A stretch of DNA of 64,000 nucleotides, taken from Rana temporaria. Taxonomy: Eukaryota; Chordata; Amphibia; Anura; Ranidae. This document shows, piece after piece, positions 1-10,577 of the stretch. The DNA lies in NCBI RefSeq assembly GCF_905171775.1, contig NC_053499.1:87727012-87791011 (forward strand). Direction: 5' to 3'. A program made the translations under genes and the position numbers. How positions within the stretch are numbered: the first letter of the stretch is position 1; each line of letters starts with the position of its first letter. The notes under the pieces are model-generated. The model saw only the letters and a program-made list of their open reading frames with translations. It searched no databases and was not told the DNA's origin.

Positions 1-599
1 ATGTTACAGTAACAGAGTTTAACAGCCAGGGGGCGGTCCCTCCTGACATAACCCTCCTCACTGCAGCCTGCAGCCTCAGTTTCGTTCTGCCTAGCAAAGA
101 GAAGGACGTATGGCTCCCCTTGGGGCCCAGCGCCCTGAGGAGAAATTGTATTTTATTTTACTTTTTCTTGAAGAATCTTCTTTCAACTGTCGGCTGAGGG
201 ACCGGCTGGATAATAATAGATCCTTGTAGTCTACTCAGTCCGACCAGAAAGCTTGGGCACACCTTTGCAAAGAGACTGGCTCTGCCACGCCATACCCCAT
301 GACTCCTGGGGTGGCCGGTGAGCTTTGCTCCAAGGTCCACATATGACTGGGCTGTGGTGTTGTCTCACTCACAGTGGACCGGGCCGACAGCTACCTCCAT
401 TGTGGTTGTAGTTCTGTCAGGAATGCGTCAGCGAGTCCTCGCTCGGACGGGTAAGTGCAGTCCCTCCTGCTTCGGTGGGTTGGTACGGCTGGGCATTCCT
501 GGGGTTCGGGGGTCCTGTTCTCTCTTTCCTGCTCCTTTTCCCTTGCTGCATTTCTAACATTGCCGCTGTCAGGGGGGGGGGGGCCTTCCTGAGGGGACT

Positions 600-816
600 G
601 TGTTATCTGGCCTGTGTTTTTTCACTGTTAAAAAGCCCTGTGATGAGTACAGATGTTTATGATTACCCTGTATTATAATTCAGCGAGTAGTTGGACACTG
701 ACTGATTGGTGATCCTTACCCACCTGTAATGGTTTTGTATGGTCATTATGTCTCATATGCTCATTGCAATGTATCTGTGTCTTATCCTTAAATAAAAGAT
801 TTAATAAAAAAGGCCC
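600..816 (+). mobile_element. Short L1-type 3' tail inserted in the DIRS leader
   Basis: This stretch has no counterpart in the homologous leader at 56540. It ends in CTTAAATAAAAGATTTAATAAAAAA, a tandem AATAAA-plus-A-rich end typical of a LINE 3' terminus. No coding part is retained. The left limit is set only by where similarity to the DIRS leader stops, and no target duplication was confirmed. Confidence 0.4.
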
Positions 817-1439
817 TAGGAGGCTTTTCCTGTATAAAAGCGGCATTTTGCCACCATTTGGCACACAGGTCCCTGCAGATGCCACACAGTTACCTCACGG
901 TTCTTTTTTTCTCACACACTGCCCAGTGCTGCCGTCTGCTCTCAGCACACAGTCTCCTCCTGAGGTGAGTCCCCTGGTTACCCCTGGTCAGCGCAGCAAG
1001 TAGGTGAGAGGCCCTGATTAGGGCTCTAGGAGCTTTTGTTTATTTGTAAGGACAGGTGTGCATATTATAATAAACACTATGTAAATATTATTAATATCTG
1101 GAGTCAGTATCTGGGTCCTTCCCCACATGCTGGTGGTGGCAGCAGGTGTTAGCACCTGGGTTTCCCACAGAGGATTTATTGTTAGTCCTGGACACGGTTG
1201 TGCCAGGGTGGGGGTGGACTGTGGACAGGCGGTAAAAGAGTGCCCCCTTCCCCCGTTATCCCCTGGGGAATGCTCTGTTATGGAGCCATGAACCAGGTAC
1301 CTGGGTAGTTAAAAAAAAAAAAAAAAAAGCAGGATAAGGCATTTATGGGTACGCTTTTTACTGCTGCAAGGGACTCTCTTAAGCTGGGTAGTGCTCGGTC
1401 TTTTTTGGATCACACAAATCAGACCGTTCTGTGTAGTTT

Positions 1440-1884
1440 TTTTTCCTTCTGTGCCCTTCTTTGGTAATTTTTGAGATGCGGAATGAGAAAAGCCGCTGAG
1501 GGCTTTTGTAGTCCCTCACCGCCGGGCGGGAACCCCTGCTTGTATGGATCTGACTGATAGAAGATCCGAAGTACTGACCCGTTCCATGTTTACCATGCTG
1601 GGGTCTGACTTGCGGCCTATTGTGGCCACTACTCTGGGGTCTCAGTCGGCGCAGGCACAATTTTTTGGGAGGTTTTTCAATTACATTGGAAACTCCCATT
1701 GGTGGCCATTTTGTCGTAGCGACGCTATGGCGCAGCTTACAGTGGCCGCGTTCTGAATGCTCGGCGGCCATCGTGGAGTAGTCCTGACCCCTAGTGCTGT
1801 ATACAACTCACGGAGTGAGCATTTTGCACCAGACAGTGGAGGAGCACCGACTCTCTCCCGAAGTTATTAGGCTGGCCGTCTCTG
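1440..1884 (+). pseudogene. DIRS family A gag remnant (broken, scrambled)
   Basis: The reading frame at 1544-1660 (DLTDRRSEVLTRSMFTMLGS and following) matches the gag frame at 58540-58640. Similarity returns at about 1815-1884 (PDSGGAPTLSRSY in a shifted frame) and matches the VEEHRLPPEFIRLAD stretch of the other copy. Between them, 1685-1805 resembles the non-coding leader of family A (56690-56840), so leader DNA sits inside gag here. With stops, a frameshift and no C terminus it cannot make Gag. Confidence 0.6.
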
Positions 1885-1962
1885 ATGACCACGGACCCGG
1901 GAAGATTTAAAAATTACTCAGTCCCGGCTGCGTTTCTCTCTGCGATAGGAGGATCAGCAGCA

Positions 1963-3547
1963 ATGGCGGAAACAGGCGCCTCAGACACCGCTCAGGTCCA
2001 GGTAGGAGGGGTACAGTGGTGCCTCAATTCTTTACCTTTGGGCTCATGTTGGGTTTTATTTGTTCCTCCTTAAGGGAGCCTGTACTGCAGGGTCAGAGGT
2101 AACTTCTCTTGGTCCCTGACGGTTTTCACTGGGTGGTGATATGTTTGTCAGGCTGGGGGCCTTTTCTTCTCATCTTCCTTTAAGTGGTGGCGGTTTTTCT
2201 CTCTGGTAAAAACCTAATTGGTTATCCATTAGTAAAATATCTCCCTTATGTGTTTTATAGGATAAACCAAAAATTAAAAAGCCACCACCTCAAAGGAAAT
2301 GTCCTTCTTGCAAGAACCCTCTTAGGGATACATGGCAGAAGGCAATGTGCAGATCCTGTATCAAGTAGTTAGTAGAAGAAGAGACATCCCAGCAATATAA
2401 AGATCTGTTTACTTCTGTACAAGAACTTGCAAGTTCTTTGGGCTCAGTCAAATCTATGTTGGCTCAGAGTCCAGCAGCGCAAACTGAACCTCAACATTTA
2501 CCATCTAGCCCAAAAGCTTCCACCTCTAGGTCAGAGGTTGTGGATTCAGGGGATGAAGGGACAAGTACTCTTCGCTCGCTCAGAGATTCAGATGAGGAGG
2601 AAGAGGAAGAAGGTTGCAGAAGTTCCAGATACAAGGTCTCTCTAGATGAAGTAGACAATCTACTTGATGCAATCTATACTACGCTTGAAATCCAGGAAGA
2701 AGAGGTACAATTGTATCTTCATGACAAAATGTACCAAGGGTTGGATGACTCCAAACATAAAGTGTTTCCAGTTCACAAAGTAGTATCAGATACTATAAAA
2801 AAAGAGTGGAAAGATCCAGAAAGGTGCCCTTTCTTTTCTAAGAGTTTAAGGAAGAGATTCCCCTTTGAAGATAAGGACTCTGAAGTCTGGAATAAAAAGC
2901 CAAAAGTAGATGCAGCTTTTTCTCAGGTGTCTCGGCGCACGGATCTTGCGTTTGAGGACATGGGGGTACTAAAGGACGCCATGGATAAAAGTGCGGACTC
3001 CCTGTTAAAAAAGGCTTGGGATTCTACATCTCTCAGTCTAAAACCCGCTATGGCTTCCACAGTGGTGGCAAGAAACTTAGAGTGTTGGGTGGAAAAGCTG
3101 ATGAACCATGTAGAAGCAGGTTCACCAAGGAAGGATATTTTGGAATCTTTTCCCTTGATTTTAAAATCAATCAAGTACATGGCTGATGCATCAGCTGAAT
3201 CAATTAAGTTGGCAGCTAGATCTTCTGCTTTAGTGAATTCAGCCAGGCGTGCGGTTTGGCTTAAGACCTGGACAGGGGATACAGCCTCTAAAATCAAACT
3301 CTGCGGTCTACCCTTTTCAGGGGATTTACTGTTTGGGCCTGATCTAGAAAAAGTTCTGGATAGAACAGCCGACAAAAAGAAGGCCTTCCCGGCTAAGAAA
3401 AAACAACCAATTAAGAAGAATTTTCGTTCTTTTCAACAAACTTACAAAAAAGAGGAGAACAAAAAACACTGGGTTCCTCAAAGAGGTAGGGGAAGAGGAG
3501 GAATCCTCTTCAAGTCCCCCCAAGATCAGTCCTCAAAAGACAAGTGA
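1963..3547 (+). pseudogene. gag: DIRS-2 gag, two exons, one in-frame stop
   Basis: Exon 1 is the ATG at 1963 to 2001 (13 codons). An intron at 2002-2260 (GT...TTTTATAG) is phase 0. Exon 2 opens at 2261 with a lysine-rich stretch and a CPSC...CRSC zinc-ribbon-like motif, then hits a TAG at 2366-2368 and reads on in the same frame to 3547. The body has an acidic stretch (DSDEEEEEEG), the conserved DIRS Gag core (RRTDLAFEDMGVLKDAMDKS; LAARSSALVNSARRAVWLKT) and a basic C terminus with RGRGRGG. DIRS Gag is assumed to package the RNA, although its biochemistry is poorly known. The single stop could be recent decay or, less likely, a read-through site. Confidence 0.75.
2002..2260 (+). other. Predicted phase-0 spliceosomal intron in DIRS-2 gag
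   Basis: The donor reads CAG|GTAGGAG and the acceptor TGTTTTATAG|GAT. Removing 259 bases joins the 13-codon ATG exon in frame to the zinc-ribbon exon. The gag of DIRS-3 has an intron at the same place (43030-43120) with different sequence and length. That shared position is the main support. Confidence 0.6.
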
Positions 3548-3565
3548 CAGTCTACTCCTGTGGGG

Positions 3566-5150
3566 GGGGAGATTGTCCGCTTTCTTTTCTCGGTGGAATC
3601 TATTGGCCTAAAGTTCCTTTGTAAAAAATATTGTTGCACAGGGATACAACCTGGAGTTCTCAGAGTGCCCTCCTTGCAGATTTTATGTGACAGCCCTACC
3701 AAGGGATCAGGAAAAAGCTTCCGCAATGATGAACCTGTTAAAGGATCTGATCCAACAGGAAGTTATTGTCCAGGTCCCAAAACATCAGGAGGGAAGAGGG
3801 TTTTACTCCCACATATTCTTAGTAAAAAAGCCCTCAGGCAAATTTCGCCTAATTTTGAACCTAAAGATCCTGAACAAATCAATAAGGTACAAGCACTTCC
3901 GTATGGACACCATCCACTCCATAACAAAGTTAACACCAGATTGCTTCATGGCCTCTCTGGATCTAACAGATGCATACCTACATGTACCAATATCTCAGGC
4001 TTCCCAAAGGTTTCTGCGCTTGGCAATCAACTTAGGGACTTCAGTTTGGCACCTACAATTCAGGGCTCTGCCGTTCGGCCTCTCGTCCTCCCCCCAGGAT
4101 TTTTACAAAGGTGATGGCGGAAGCCTTGGAACCTCTGAAACTGAGGGGGGTCTCGGTTGTTCCATATTTGGACGACCTCCTATTTTTTGCAGATTCAAAG
4201 GATCAGCTGGTAGCAAATCTCCCGGTGTCCCAGGCTCATCTCAAGAGCCTGGGGTGGCTATTGAATCTAGAAAAATCAAATCTAGACCCTGCACAGGAGA
4301 CAAGGTTTCTCGGTTACACCATCAATTCAGTCCTCCAGAAGGTGTTTCTCCCTCAGGAAAAGATAGAGAAAGTCATTACCGCAGTGAGTCAGATTCAGAC
4401 GAATCTCTCAGTGTCAATTCGGACAGCTATGGCAGTTCTAGGCCAGCTCACGGCTTCGATTCCTGCCGTCCAATGGGCGAGATTGCATTCCAGACCCCTA
4501 CAGAGGAACATCCTACAAGTGTGGTCTCACCAAGAATCACTGGAGAAACTTTTCAAACCAACATCAAGAGTAAAGCGGGCCCTCTGGTGGTGGAGAAATC
4601 CTTCCAATCTGTCAAAGTGTCTCTCATGGGTTCTTCCTTCGGACAAGCGTCGGACAACAGACGCAAGTTTGTGGGGATGGGGAGCTTTCCTGGACGGACA
4701 GACCGCACAAGGGTCTTGGTCCAAAGTGGAGGCAAGGAGGTCATCAAATTGGCGAGAACTAAAGGCCATTTTCATGGGTCTCCTGTCTTTTCCACAGATG
4801 CTGAAGGGTTGTCATGTCCAAATCTTGTCAGACAACACAACAGCAGTAGCCTATGTGACCAAACAAGGCGGGACCAGGAGCTAAGGATTGATGGAACTAG
4901 CCAATCAGTTACTGTCCTGGGCGGAGCAAAATGTAGTCTTTGTCAGCAATTCACCTAAAGGGGTCCCAAAATCTGTTGGCAGACCTTCTGAGCAGAAGGA
5001 TAGTAGTAGAAGCAGAATGGGGGCATCCTCAAGTAGACCTTTTTGCCAGTCAACAAAATTCAAAGGTTCAAGAGTTCTTTTCTCTCCACAGAGAGGACCA
5101 GGCGATAGGCATAGATGCTCTAGCCCATCCTTGGGATTACCAGCTGTGCT
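3566..5150 (+). pseudogene. pol: DIRS-2 pol: reverse transcriptase and RNase H
   Basis: The RT domain starts right after gag with the GGRLSAFFSRWN box near 3570 and runs through LVKKPSGKFRLILNLK, ASLDLTDAYLHVPI and LQFRALPFGLSSSP to the intact YLDDLLFF active site near 4168. A TAA lies at 3612, and an extra base in the C-run near 4095 moves the frame from +3 to +1. RNase H follows: TDASLWGWGAFLDG near 4660, WRELKAI near 4752 and SDNTTAVAYVTKQGG near 4836. A TAA at 4882-4884 and another frame change near 4945 interrupt it before the IHLKGSQNLLADLLSR box. In DIRS elements this enzyme copies the genomic RNA. The active site residues remain, but the frame is unusable. Confidence 0.85.
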
Positions 5151-5335
5151 ACGCTGATCCCGTTGGTCCTAAGGAAGTTCAGGGAAGGGAAAACAAACCT
5201 AATTCTGATTACTCCAAAAAGGCCTTGGTTCGCAACCGTATTGAACCTGGCCGTAAAACCTCCGTGGAAGTTACCATCCAGGAAGGACCTTCTAACACAG
5301 GGCTCTGTGTGTCATCCAGAAACAGACAGGTTACA
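5005..5335 (+). pseudogene. DIRS-2 DAM-like adenine methylase domain
   Basis: The stretch HPQVDLFASQQNSKVQEFFS (5021-5081) and GIDALAHPWDYQLCYA, then in another frame LILITPKRPWFATV (about 5200), follow the layout of the domain between RNase H and recombinase in DIRS elements. It is usually compared with phage DAM-type N6-adenine methylases. The expected aromatic-PP-aromatic box after the W-D-Y segment is lost to a frameshift near 5150. Its function in DIRS is not established. Confidence 0.6.
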
Positions 5336-5339
5336 CCTA

Positions 5340-6306
5340 AGTGCTTGGTTTCTGAAGAAGACATTTTAAAAAATAAAGGCTTGTCCGAAAAAGTAGTAAA
5401 AACTCTACTGTCTAGTAGGAAGGAGGTAACAAGATCCATTTACCTAAAAGTATGGAAGAAATATAATTCCTGGTGTTCTTCCAAAGTTTTTCAAACCAAG
5501 AGTGTGGTTTCAGTTCTAGAATTTCTCCATGAAGGAATGGAAAAAGGACTTGCAGCCATTACCTTAAAAACGCAGGTAGAGGCTCTTTCTGTTTATTTGG
5601 AAAAGACTCTGCCCAGGGAACCCTTGATTTCCAGGTTTTTTAGGGCACTAGCTCGAAATAGACCAGTGACCCTCAAAAGTTTTCCCAGTTGGGACTTATC
5701 AGTTGTGTTACAAGGTTTAACGGATGCTCCGTTCGAACCTTTGGAAGATACTTCTTTGAAAAATGTATTTCTCAAAACCGTTTTTTTGGTGGTCATTACG
5801 TCAGCAAGACGAATCACTGAGCTCCAAGCTCTGGCCATTACTGAACCTTTTCTAAGAATATTTTCAGACCGAGTGATCCTTCAGACGGATCCTACATTTC
5901 TTCCAAAAGTGTCATCAAAATGTCATCGGTCACAGGAAATAGTTTTACCCACTTTTTCTTACTTACTTTTTTTTTATTCCATACGTTAGATGTGAAAAGG
6001 TGTCTATTAAAGTTTCTTTCAGTCACCAGAGAATTTAGAAAGTCAAATGCTCTTTTTGTAACATTCTCAGGTCCCCGTAAAGGGGAAAAAGCGTCCAAAA
6101 GTACACTAGCTACATGGCTTAAACTCGCAATTACAGAAGCCTATAAAGCCAAAGGAGTCGTGCCTCCCTCCGGTATTGTGGCACACTCAACAATGTCAAC
6201 TGCAGTCTCCTGGGCCGAAAGGGCCAGTGCTACACCCGAGCAGATCTGCAAGGCTGCCACCTGGAGCAACTACTCAACGTTCCTAAGGCACTATAGGTTG
6301 GACCTA

Positions 6307-6343
<37 letters not shown>

Positions 6344-6449
6344 GTAAAGCGCAACACATGCAAACTGAATCGCCTCTGGGCGCTGTATCCGTCTGCCGCA
6401 GATCAAGCCTTTGGCAGAAAGGTTCTGCAAGCAGTAGTCTCACCCTAGG
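5340..6449 (+). pseudogene. DIRS-2 tyrosine recombinase
   Basis: The N-terminal SAM-like region (SEKVVKTLLSSRKEVTRSIY and on) lies at 5385-5620. The catalytic region has the first arginine in TSARRITEL (about 5800), the histidine in AHSTM (6184-6186) and the tyrosine in FLRHYRLD (6292-6294). The second arginine of the R-H-x-x-R-Y set is replaced by methionine at 6193-6195. A frame change in the T-run near 5970 and a (GA)n tract at 6311-6340 break the gene. The C terminus SFGRKVLQAVV with its TAG stop (6446-6448) is still recognisable. The enzyme would integrate circular DIRS DNA; this copy should be dead. Confidence 0.8.
6311..6340 (+). repeat. (GA)n microsatellite inside the recombinase gene
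   Basis: About fourteen GA dinucleotides follow the catalytic tyrosine region. They shift the reading frame relative to the recombinase C terminus downstream. Confidence 0.95.
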
Positions 6450-6450
6450 G

Positions 6451-6635
6451 CAGTGTTTCTCAATTCCAGTCCTCAGGCCCCCCCAACAGGTCAGGTTTTC
6501 AGGATTTCCCTCAGATGAAAAGGCTGTGGTGATTACTAAGGCAGTGAAACTGATCAAATCACCTGTGCAAAATAATGGAAAGCCTGAAAACCTGACCTGT
6601 TGGGGGGGCCTGAGGACTGGAATTGAGAAACACTG
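6451..6635. mobile_element. hAT-type hairpin MITE, 185 bp
   Basis: It starts CAGTGTTTCTCAATTCCAGT and ends with the inverted counterpart. Most of its length is a near-perfect inverted repeat around a short centre near 6540. The 8-bp direct duplication CCCTAGGG at 6443-6450 and 6636-6643 is the hAT hallmark. The duplicated bases include the stop codon of the DIRS recombinase, so insertion was at the very end of that gene. There is no coding capacity. Confidence 0.9.
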
Positions 6636-6657
6636 CCCTAGGGTAAGTTACTTGTTT

Positions 6658-7035
6658 ATCCTCTCCAAGGTTGTCCTGAAAGGCGAGTTGAGAAAGACTT
6701 AGTTAGACTTACCGGTGACTGTATTTCTAAGAGCCTTAAAGGACAACCGCTATTTCCCTCCCTAAATGTTAAAGTAATAAGTTATAAAATCTATCATGGT
6801 GTTGTGGTTTCTGTGCTTTATCTTCCAGAGAGTCAGACCACAATAACTGAGAGCGTCCACAAGCATGCACTTCCACCATGGCGGAGGAAACACAATAATT
6901 GAGGCCATGGTGGAAGAGGAGGGCTTTTAAAGATTAGCATGTGTTTCCTAATGAAGAGGCAGAGCTGCGCTCTCTCCAAGGTTGTCCTGAAAGGCTCTTA
7001 GAAATACCGTCACCGGTAAGTCTAACTAAGTCTTT
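6658..7035. repeat. DIRS-2 internal complementary region and right terminal repeat
   Basis: AGACTTAGTTAGACTTACCG at 6697 is inverted in the segment ending at 7032, giving arms of about 50 bases (6697-6747 and 6981-7035). The block TCTCCAAGGTTGTCCTGAAA occurs directly at 6662 and again at 6974. This mix of inverted and direct copies is expected of a DIRS internal complementary region, which carries complements of both element ends and is thought to guide formation of a circular DNA. Confidence 0.75.
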
Positions 7036-7400
7036 TTGCAGGCTTGAAGAAAGAAAGGCTAGGACAGCCGCACTCCCAAAAAATCCTGGTTTATTAAAAA
7101 TTGGTCACAAAACAACATGAAAGAACCGAAAACTATAGCTTAGTGCTTATTCATAGCTGGTATACAATCTGACAAAAGAAAGGTATAAATACTCTCTACC
7201 AAACAGTGGAAAAGGAGGTTCTGAGAACAAATCAATTAATTGATTGATTAATCAAAAACTCCTGTGAGTGTGGGCTTGTCCCAACAAACAACCAGAGTAT
7301 CCCATGCACACCCACCACAGACCTGCAATCACCAGATGGTATGACTATGCATATGTGTGTTAACCCTAAGGGATCGTATGATGTGGCACAAAATGTGAAA
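7036..7400 (-). mobile_element. Probable Penelope-like 3' tail (minus strand)
   Basis: On the minus strand the end reads TTAATAAACCAGGA then GGGAGTGCGGCTGTCCTAG, closely matching the end of the insertion at 46234-47670 (AAATAAAGACAT... GGAGTGCGGCAGTCCAGG). Upstream on the same strand, AGCTATGAATAAGCACTA resembles AGCTATGAGTAAGCATCA at 47507, in the same relative place. No reverse transcriptase frame is visible. The Penelope assignment rests on hammerhead-like sequence in the sister copy. Confidence 0.4.
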
Positions 7401-7830
7401 GGTGTAAAAATGAAGATGAAAATCAAATATGAAAAGAAAATGGAATGAAATGAAAGAAAATGAATGTAAATAAAAAAAAATAATGAATGAATAAATGAGT
7501 AAATAAATAAATGGATAAATAAGAAATAAATGTGGATTGGAAAACGTGAGATGTGTGAGAATAAAAATGGTAATGTGAGAATGTGAAGAGTGAATGAAAT
7601 GCAATGGGAAGAAAGTGAATGTAAAAATGGGATGGGTGTGGAGAGGAATGAGGAGGAGGGGGGGAAGGGGGGGTGAGTGGGGAAGGGGGGGGGAGAAAGG
7701 AATGTGTAAGTGATGGACTAAGGAAGATGAATTGGAATAAGGGATGAAAAGTGAGAAATGAGAGATAGTGGAGTAAATGAATATGTGTATGTATGGAGAA
7801 GGTGTAAGTGTACTTGGTGCTGCCAGGTAG
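7380..7830. repeat. Purine-rich low-complexity tract
   Basis: The plus strand is almost all A and G with short GAATGAAATG, AATAAATG and GGGGGGAG units, and very few C. It produces long open frames on the minus strand rich in S, F, H, P and I, which are composition artefacts. No transposon or gene signature was found. Confidence 0.7.
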
Positions 7831-9359
7831 ACAATATGTCAGTGATAAATGTAGTGAAGCCTGTGAACTAAAAACCAAAGGTGATGATGACAGAAGATGT
7901 GTGTATGGGAGTGTTTTTTTTTTTTTTTTTTAATGCAAGTGGGTGTGTGAATTATATAGAGGGTCTTGACAAAAGAAGGTTGGATCAATTTAATTTGTGT
8001 TTGTATATATATATAGAAGCTAAACGGAGGTCGCGTAAGCATAGATGGGCAAATTAGATTGAATTAAATTAAAGTTAATTAATTAAATTGAAGTTAAAGT
8101 TAATCGCAACCGTACATCCGTGAGGTTGCAAAAATGCCCGAAAGTAAAAATGAATGACACTCCGCATCATACAAACAGAGCAAATAAATGTGAAGACCTT
8201 TCAAGAAAAAAGACCTTTGGGGGACGAGAATGACAGGTCAGAAGTGCAACATGAGTGCAATGTAGAAATGCTCATGTGCCGGTGGGTTCATTAATGGATT
8301 TGGATAAATATTTTGATGATTTGTATCTGTTTGTATTCTATGATTCATGAATTTCATTTTAATATATATTTTTTACCCTTTTGGGGGGGGGGGGGGATAG
8401 TGTGATCTTCATACCTTTTTATTTATGGTTTTACTGATCTTGTTATTATTTTTGTATTGGGTTGTAATGCTATGTTAGAACGTTATGATTATCAGAGAAG
8501 CACGTCATAGAGTCACATCTGGTTAATCACTATTGTGTGGTAAAATATTGAGATCAATAAGATATTGAAACCAATAGAAACCTATATATCCATTTTTAAG
8601 AATATTGTAATAAAAGAAACTGGACATATTAAAGAGAGCGGTGAAACAACCAAGCCCTGCAAATGGATCATATTGGCTGAAAGTTCAAGGAATTGGAAAT
8701 GCTGACTCATGTTCACACATCATTCTAGAATTCAAGGAATCACCGTGTTGAGTGGGGATGTGTGTGAGCAGTTCTAATGATTGGGCAAATGCAGGATGGG
8801 ATGGATAAACTCAGATCCCTAAAGGATTAGGAGACTCAATATGTGTAAAATAAAAATAAAAAGTTTAACAGTAAAAGATTAATATGCAGTAGTGTGCATG
8901 AGACGCAATTCGATCCCACGTCCCGACACGCCCAAAGTAACATAACAAGATTTCACTAGTATTTTCCAAGACTCTTCAAACTTTAGATGTATTTTTTTGC
9001 TTTATGATGCCACCGTGCAGTGCACATTTATATGATCTTGTCTGCTTTAAGATAATATACAATGTTTTGATGGGGGGGTAGGTGTTTTATGTGATCTTCA
9101 GACCTAAATTGATTTTTTTAAGCATGGGTGCAAAAACAGTTCTGGCAGCAAAAGGGTTTATTGTGCACAGATCAGATAATGTGCTGCTCTCCTGTATTGG
9201 ACAAGCTGTGAAGAATATTGTCAAGGAGCAGATCACCTTCAGGGGGCCTCTATGTATCATTATGAAGTGTAAGTGTGTGGCAGTGTATGAGGGTTAACTA
9301 CCCAGCCCCCGCCATCCTAATGGAACACCCCCTTTCAGGCTGCAGATAAGACATTAATA
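7830..9359. other. Unassigned AT-rich DNA
   Basis: This contains homopolymers (T-run near 7915, G-run near 8383), a TTAATTAA-rich stretch near 8080 and no convincing coding frame. The frame at 9082-9297 (71 codons) has no recognisable domain. Some of it may belong to the Penelope-like element to its left. I see nothing else to call. Confidence 0.5.
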
Positions 9360-9364
9360 GTAAC

Positions 9365-10113
9365 TGTGACGGTCACCACCGTTTACGATATTCCCATTCC
9401 ATCGCCCCTACGACAGCTTATCCGACAGTCCGACAGACATCAGACACGATCCATCTCATTTCCCAGAATAAACGAGACATACGCTCTGTTCTCTGGTTTC
9501 AAAATGAATGACCGCTTTTAATGGTATCTTAGCTTTCTTATATACAGTACAAGCATGTTAAAATTAATTACAGGGACAAAGAAACTCTCCACCCCCAAAA
9601 TCACACAATGGGGCTTCAGTACACATTCAGACGGGCTAATTACTAATCATCCCCCAGACGTCCCGTCAGCGCATTAGAGGGGTTAATTACTATAGCTTGA
9701 CAAGTTCCCCTCACCTGTTACACAAATCACATTCTTTTACTAAACATAATTGACATGCTAATTCCCTACCCCTAAAAGACATCTGACCCTTCAGACTTAC
9801 TTAGCATCACACAATGGACGATGGAATGTCTTTCAGGAGTCTACGCAATTAACAAAAGCATTTGTCCCCCATTGAATGAAAACACTCCATTTGGAGTCAG
9901 ACTTTAACAACCTCTAAAATTCCAAGATATCCTGCAAAACATGAATTATCAGTAATGTCCCATCTCATGTAATTTATAATTAATATTTCTCAGTCACCCT
10001 ATGCCCAAAAAGGGCACAGGATGACCCTATACCCAAGAGTCATTAGTGTAGCTGGCACGGGAGTACCCCTCATCCTTCAAAAGTCTCTGGGTGTTATGGG
10101 TCATTCTGTTACA
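9365..10113 (-). repeat. 3' LTR (in element orientation)
   Basis: This 749-bp terminal repeat pairs with 11914-12675. Its ends are TGT...ACA, with an internal inverted motif TGACGGTCACC at the left edge. Small indels relative to the other LTR, such as the segment near 9780-9860, indicate that some time has passed since insertion. Confidence 0.9.
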
Positions 10114-10126
10114 TCTCTCCCCTTTC
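10114..10126 (-). promoter_or_regulatory. Polypurine tract
   Basis: On the minus strand an uninterrupted purine run, AAAGGGGAGAGA, directly abuts the LTR starting TGTAACAG. This is the usual plus-strand primer position of an LTR element. Confidence 0.75.
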
Positions 10127-10577
10127 GGTGGGAGACTGACACAGGAGGGAACCCTAAACGGGTTGACTCCGAAGTTAGTCAGTAGTTCTAGTCCTCAAAA
10201 GTATCCATACCGTACCCCAAATAAATTGCCACAACCAGAGCATTTCTCACCCAGCCAACCTCTGCCTCTTAGAGAACATGCCTGCCGCTGGGGAGAGGCC
10301 TGGACTGGCCCTTCTCCCTGGAGTCCTTTCAGCCGCTGGATAGAAGACAGGGTGACTGGGCTCAGTCCATCATGCTGTTGGGGATCTGGGCCAACTGCCC
10401 CCCATCCCTGGGGTATACCAGTGGAGACTGAAGTCCCATCCACTGGTGGTAGGTGAAAATCCCCCGGTGCTTGCAAAGCAAAGCCGACATCCTCCTGTCT
10501 CAGTGCCGCACCATTTTCTTGTCAGTTGTCAGTGAAGACTGAAGTCCCATCCACTACCACAGGAACTCACTCTCCTG

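Larger units (their letters stand above)
1..1884 (+). mobile_element. DIRS family A fragment: 5' leader and gag remnant
   Basis: The segment aligns by eye, in order, with the leader and gag of the better copy at 55931-59138. Shared landmarks are a GGGGGCGGTCCCTCC block near 30, a CTGCCTAGCAAAG block near 90, the GGTGAGTCCCCTGG region near 965 and the gag block starting near 1544. It stops abruptly at about 1880, where DIRS-2 begins, so the rest of gag and all of pol are missing. A short L1 tail interrupts it at 600-816. Base identity is modest and the reading frame is broken, so this is an old copy. The left limit is the window edge. Confidence 0.7.
1885..7035 (+). mobile_element. DIRS-type retrotransposon DIRS-2, 5'-truncated
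   Basis: Gag, reverse transcriptase/RNase H, DAM-like methylase domain and tyrosine recombinase occur in the order known for DIRS elements. They are followed by an internal complementary region and a right inverted terminal repeat (6658-7035). The matching left inverted repeat was not found upstream of gag: family A sequence runs up to about 1880, so the 5' end is cut off. Gag is interrupted by one stop; pol carries at least two stops and three frame changes. A hAT-type MITE and a (GA)n tract sit near the 3' end. Boundaries are accurate to perhaps 20 bases. Confidence 0.85.

Noticed and set aside
2366..2368. Stop-codon read-through as a deliberate device in DIRS-2 gag
   Set aside because: The codon sits alone in frame, but DIRS-3 has a stop at a slightly different place and pol is broken elsewhere, so decay is simpler.
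7329..7878. Long minus-strand frames rich in S, F, H and P
   Set aside because: They lie on the complement of a purine-rich low-complexity tract; the residue bias follows from base composition and no domain is visible.
8080..8110. A replication origin or matrix-attachment site in the TTAATTAA-rich stretch
   Set aside because: AT-rich sequence alone gives no specific support.
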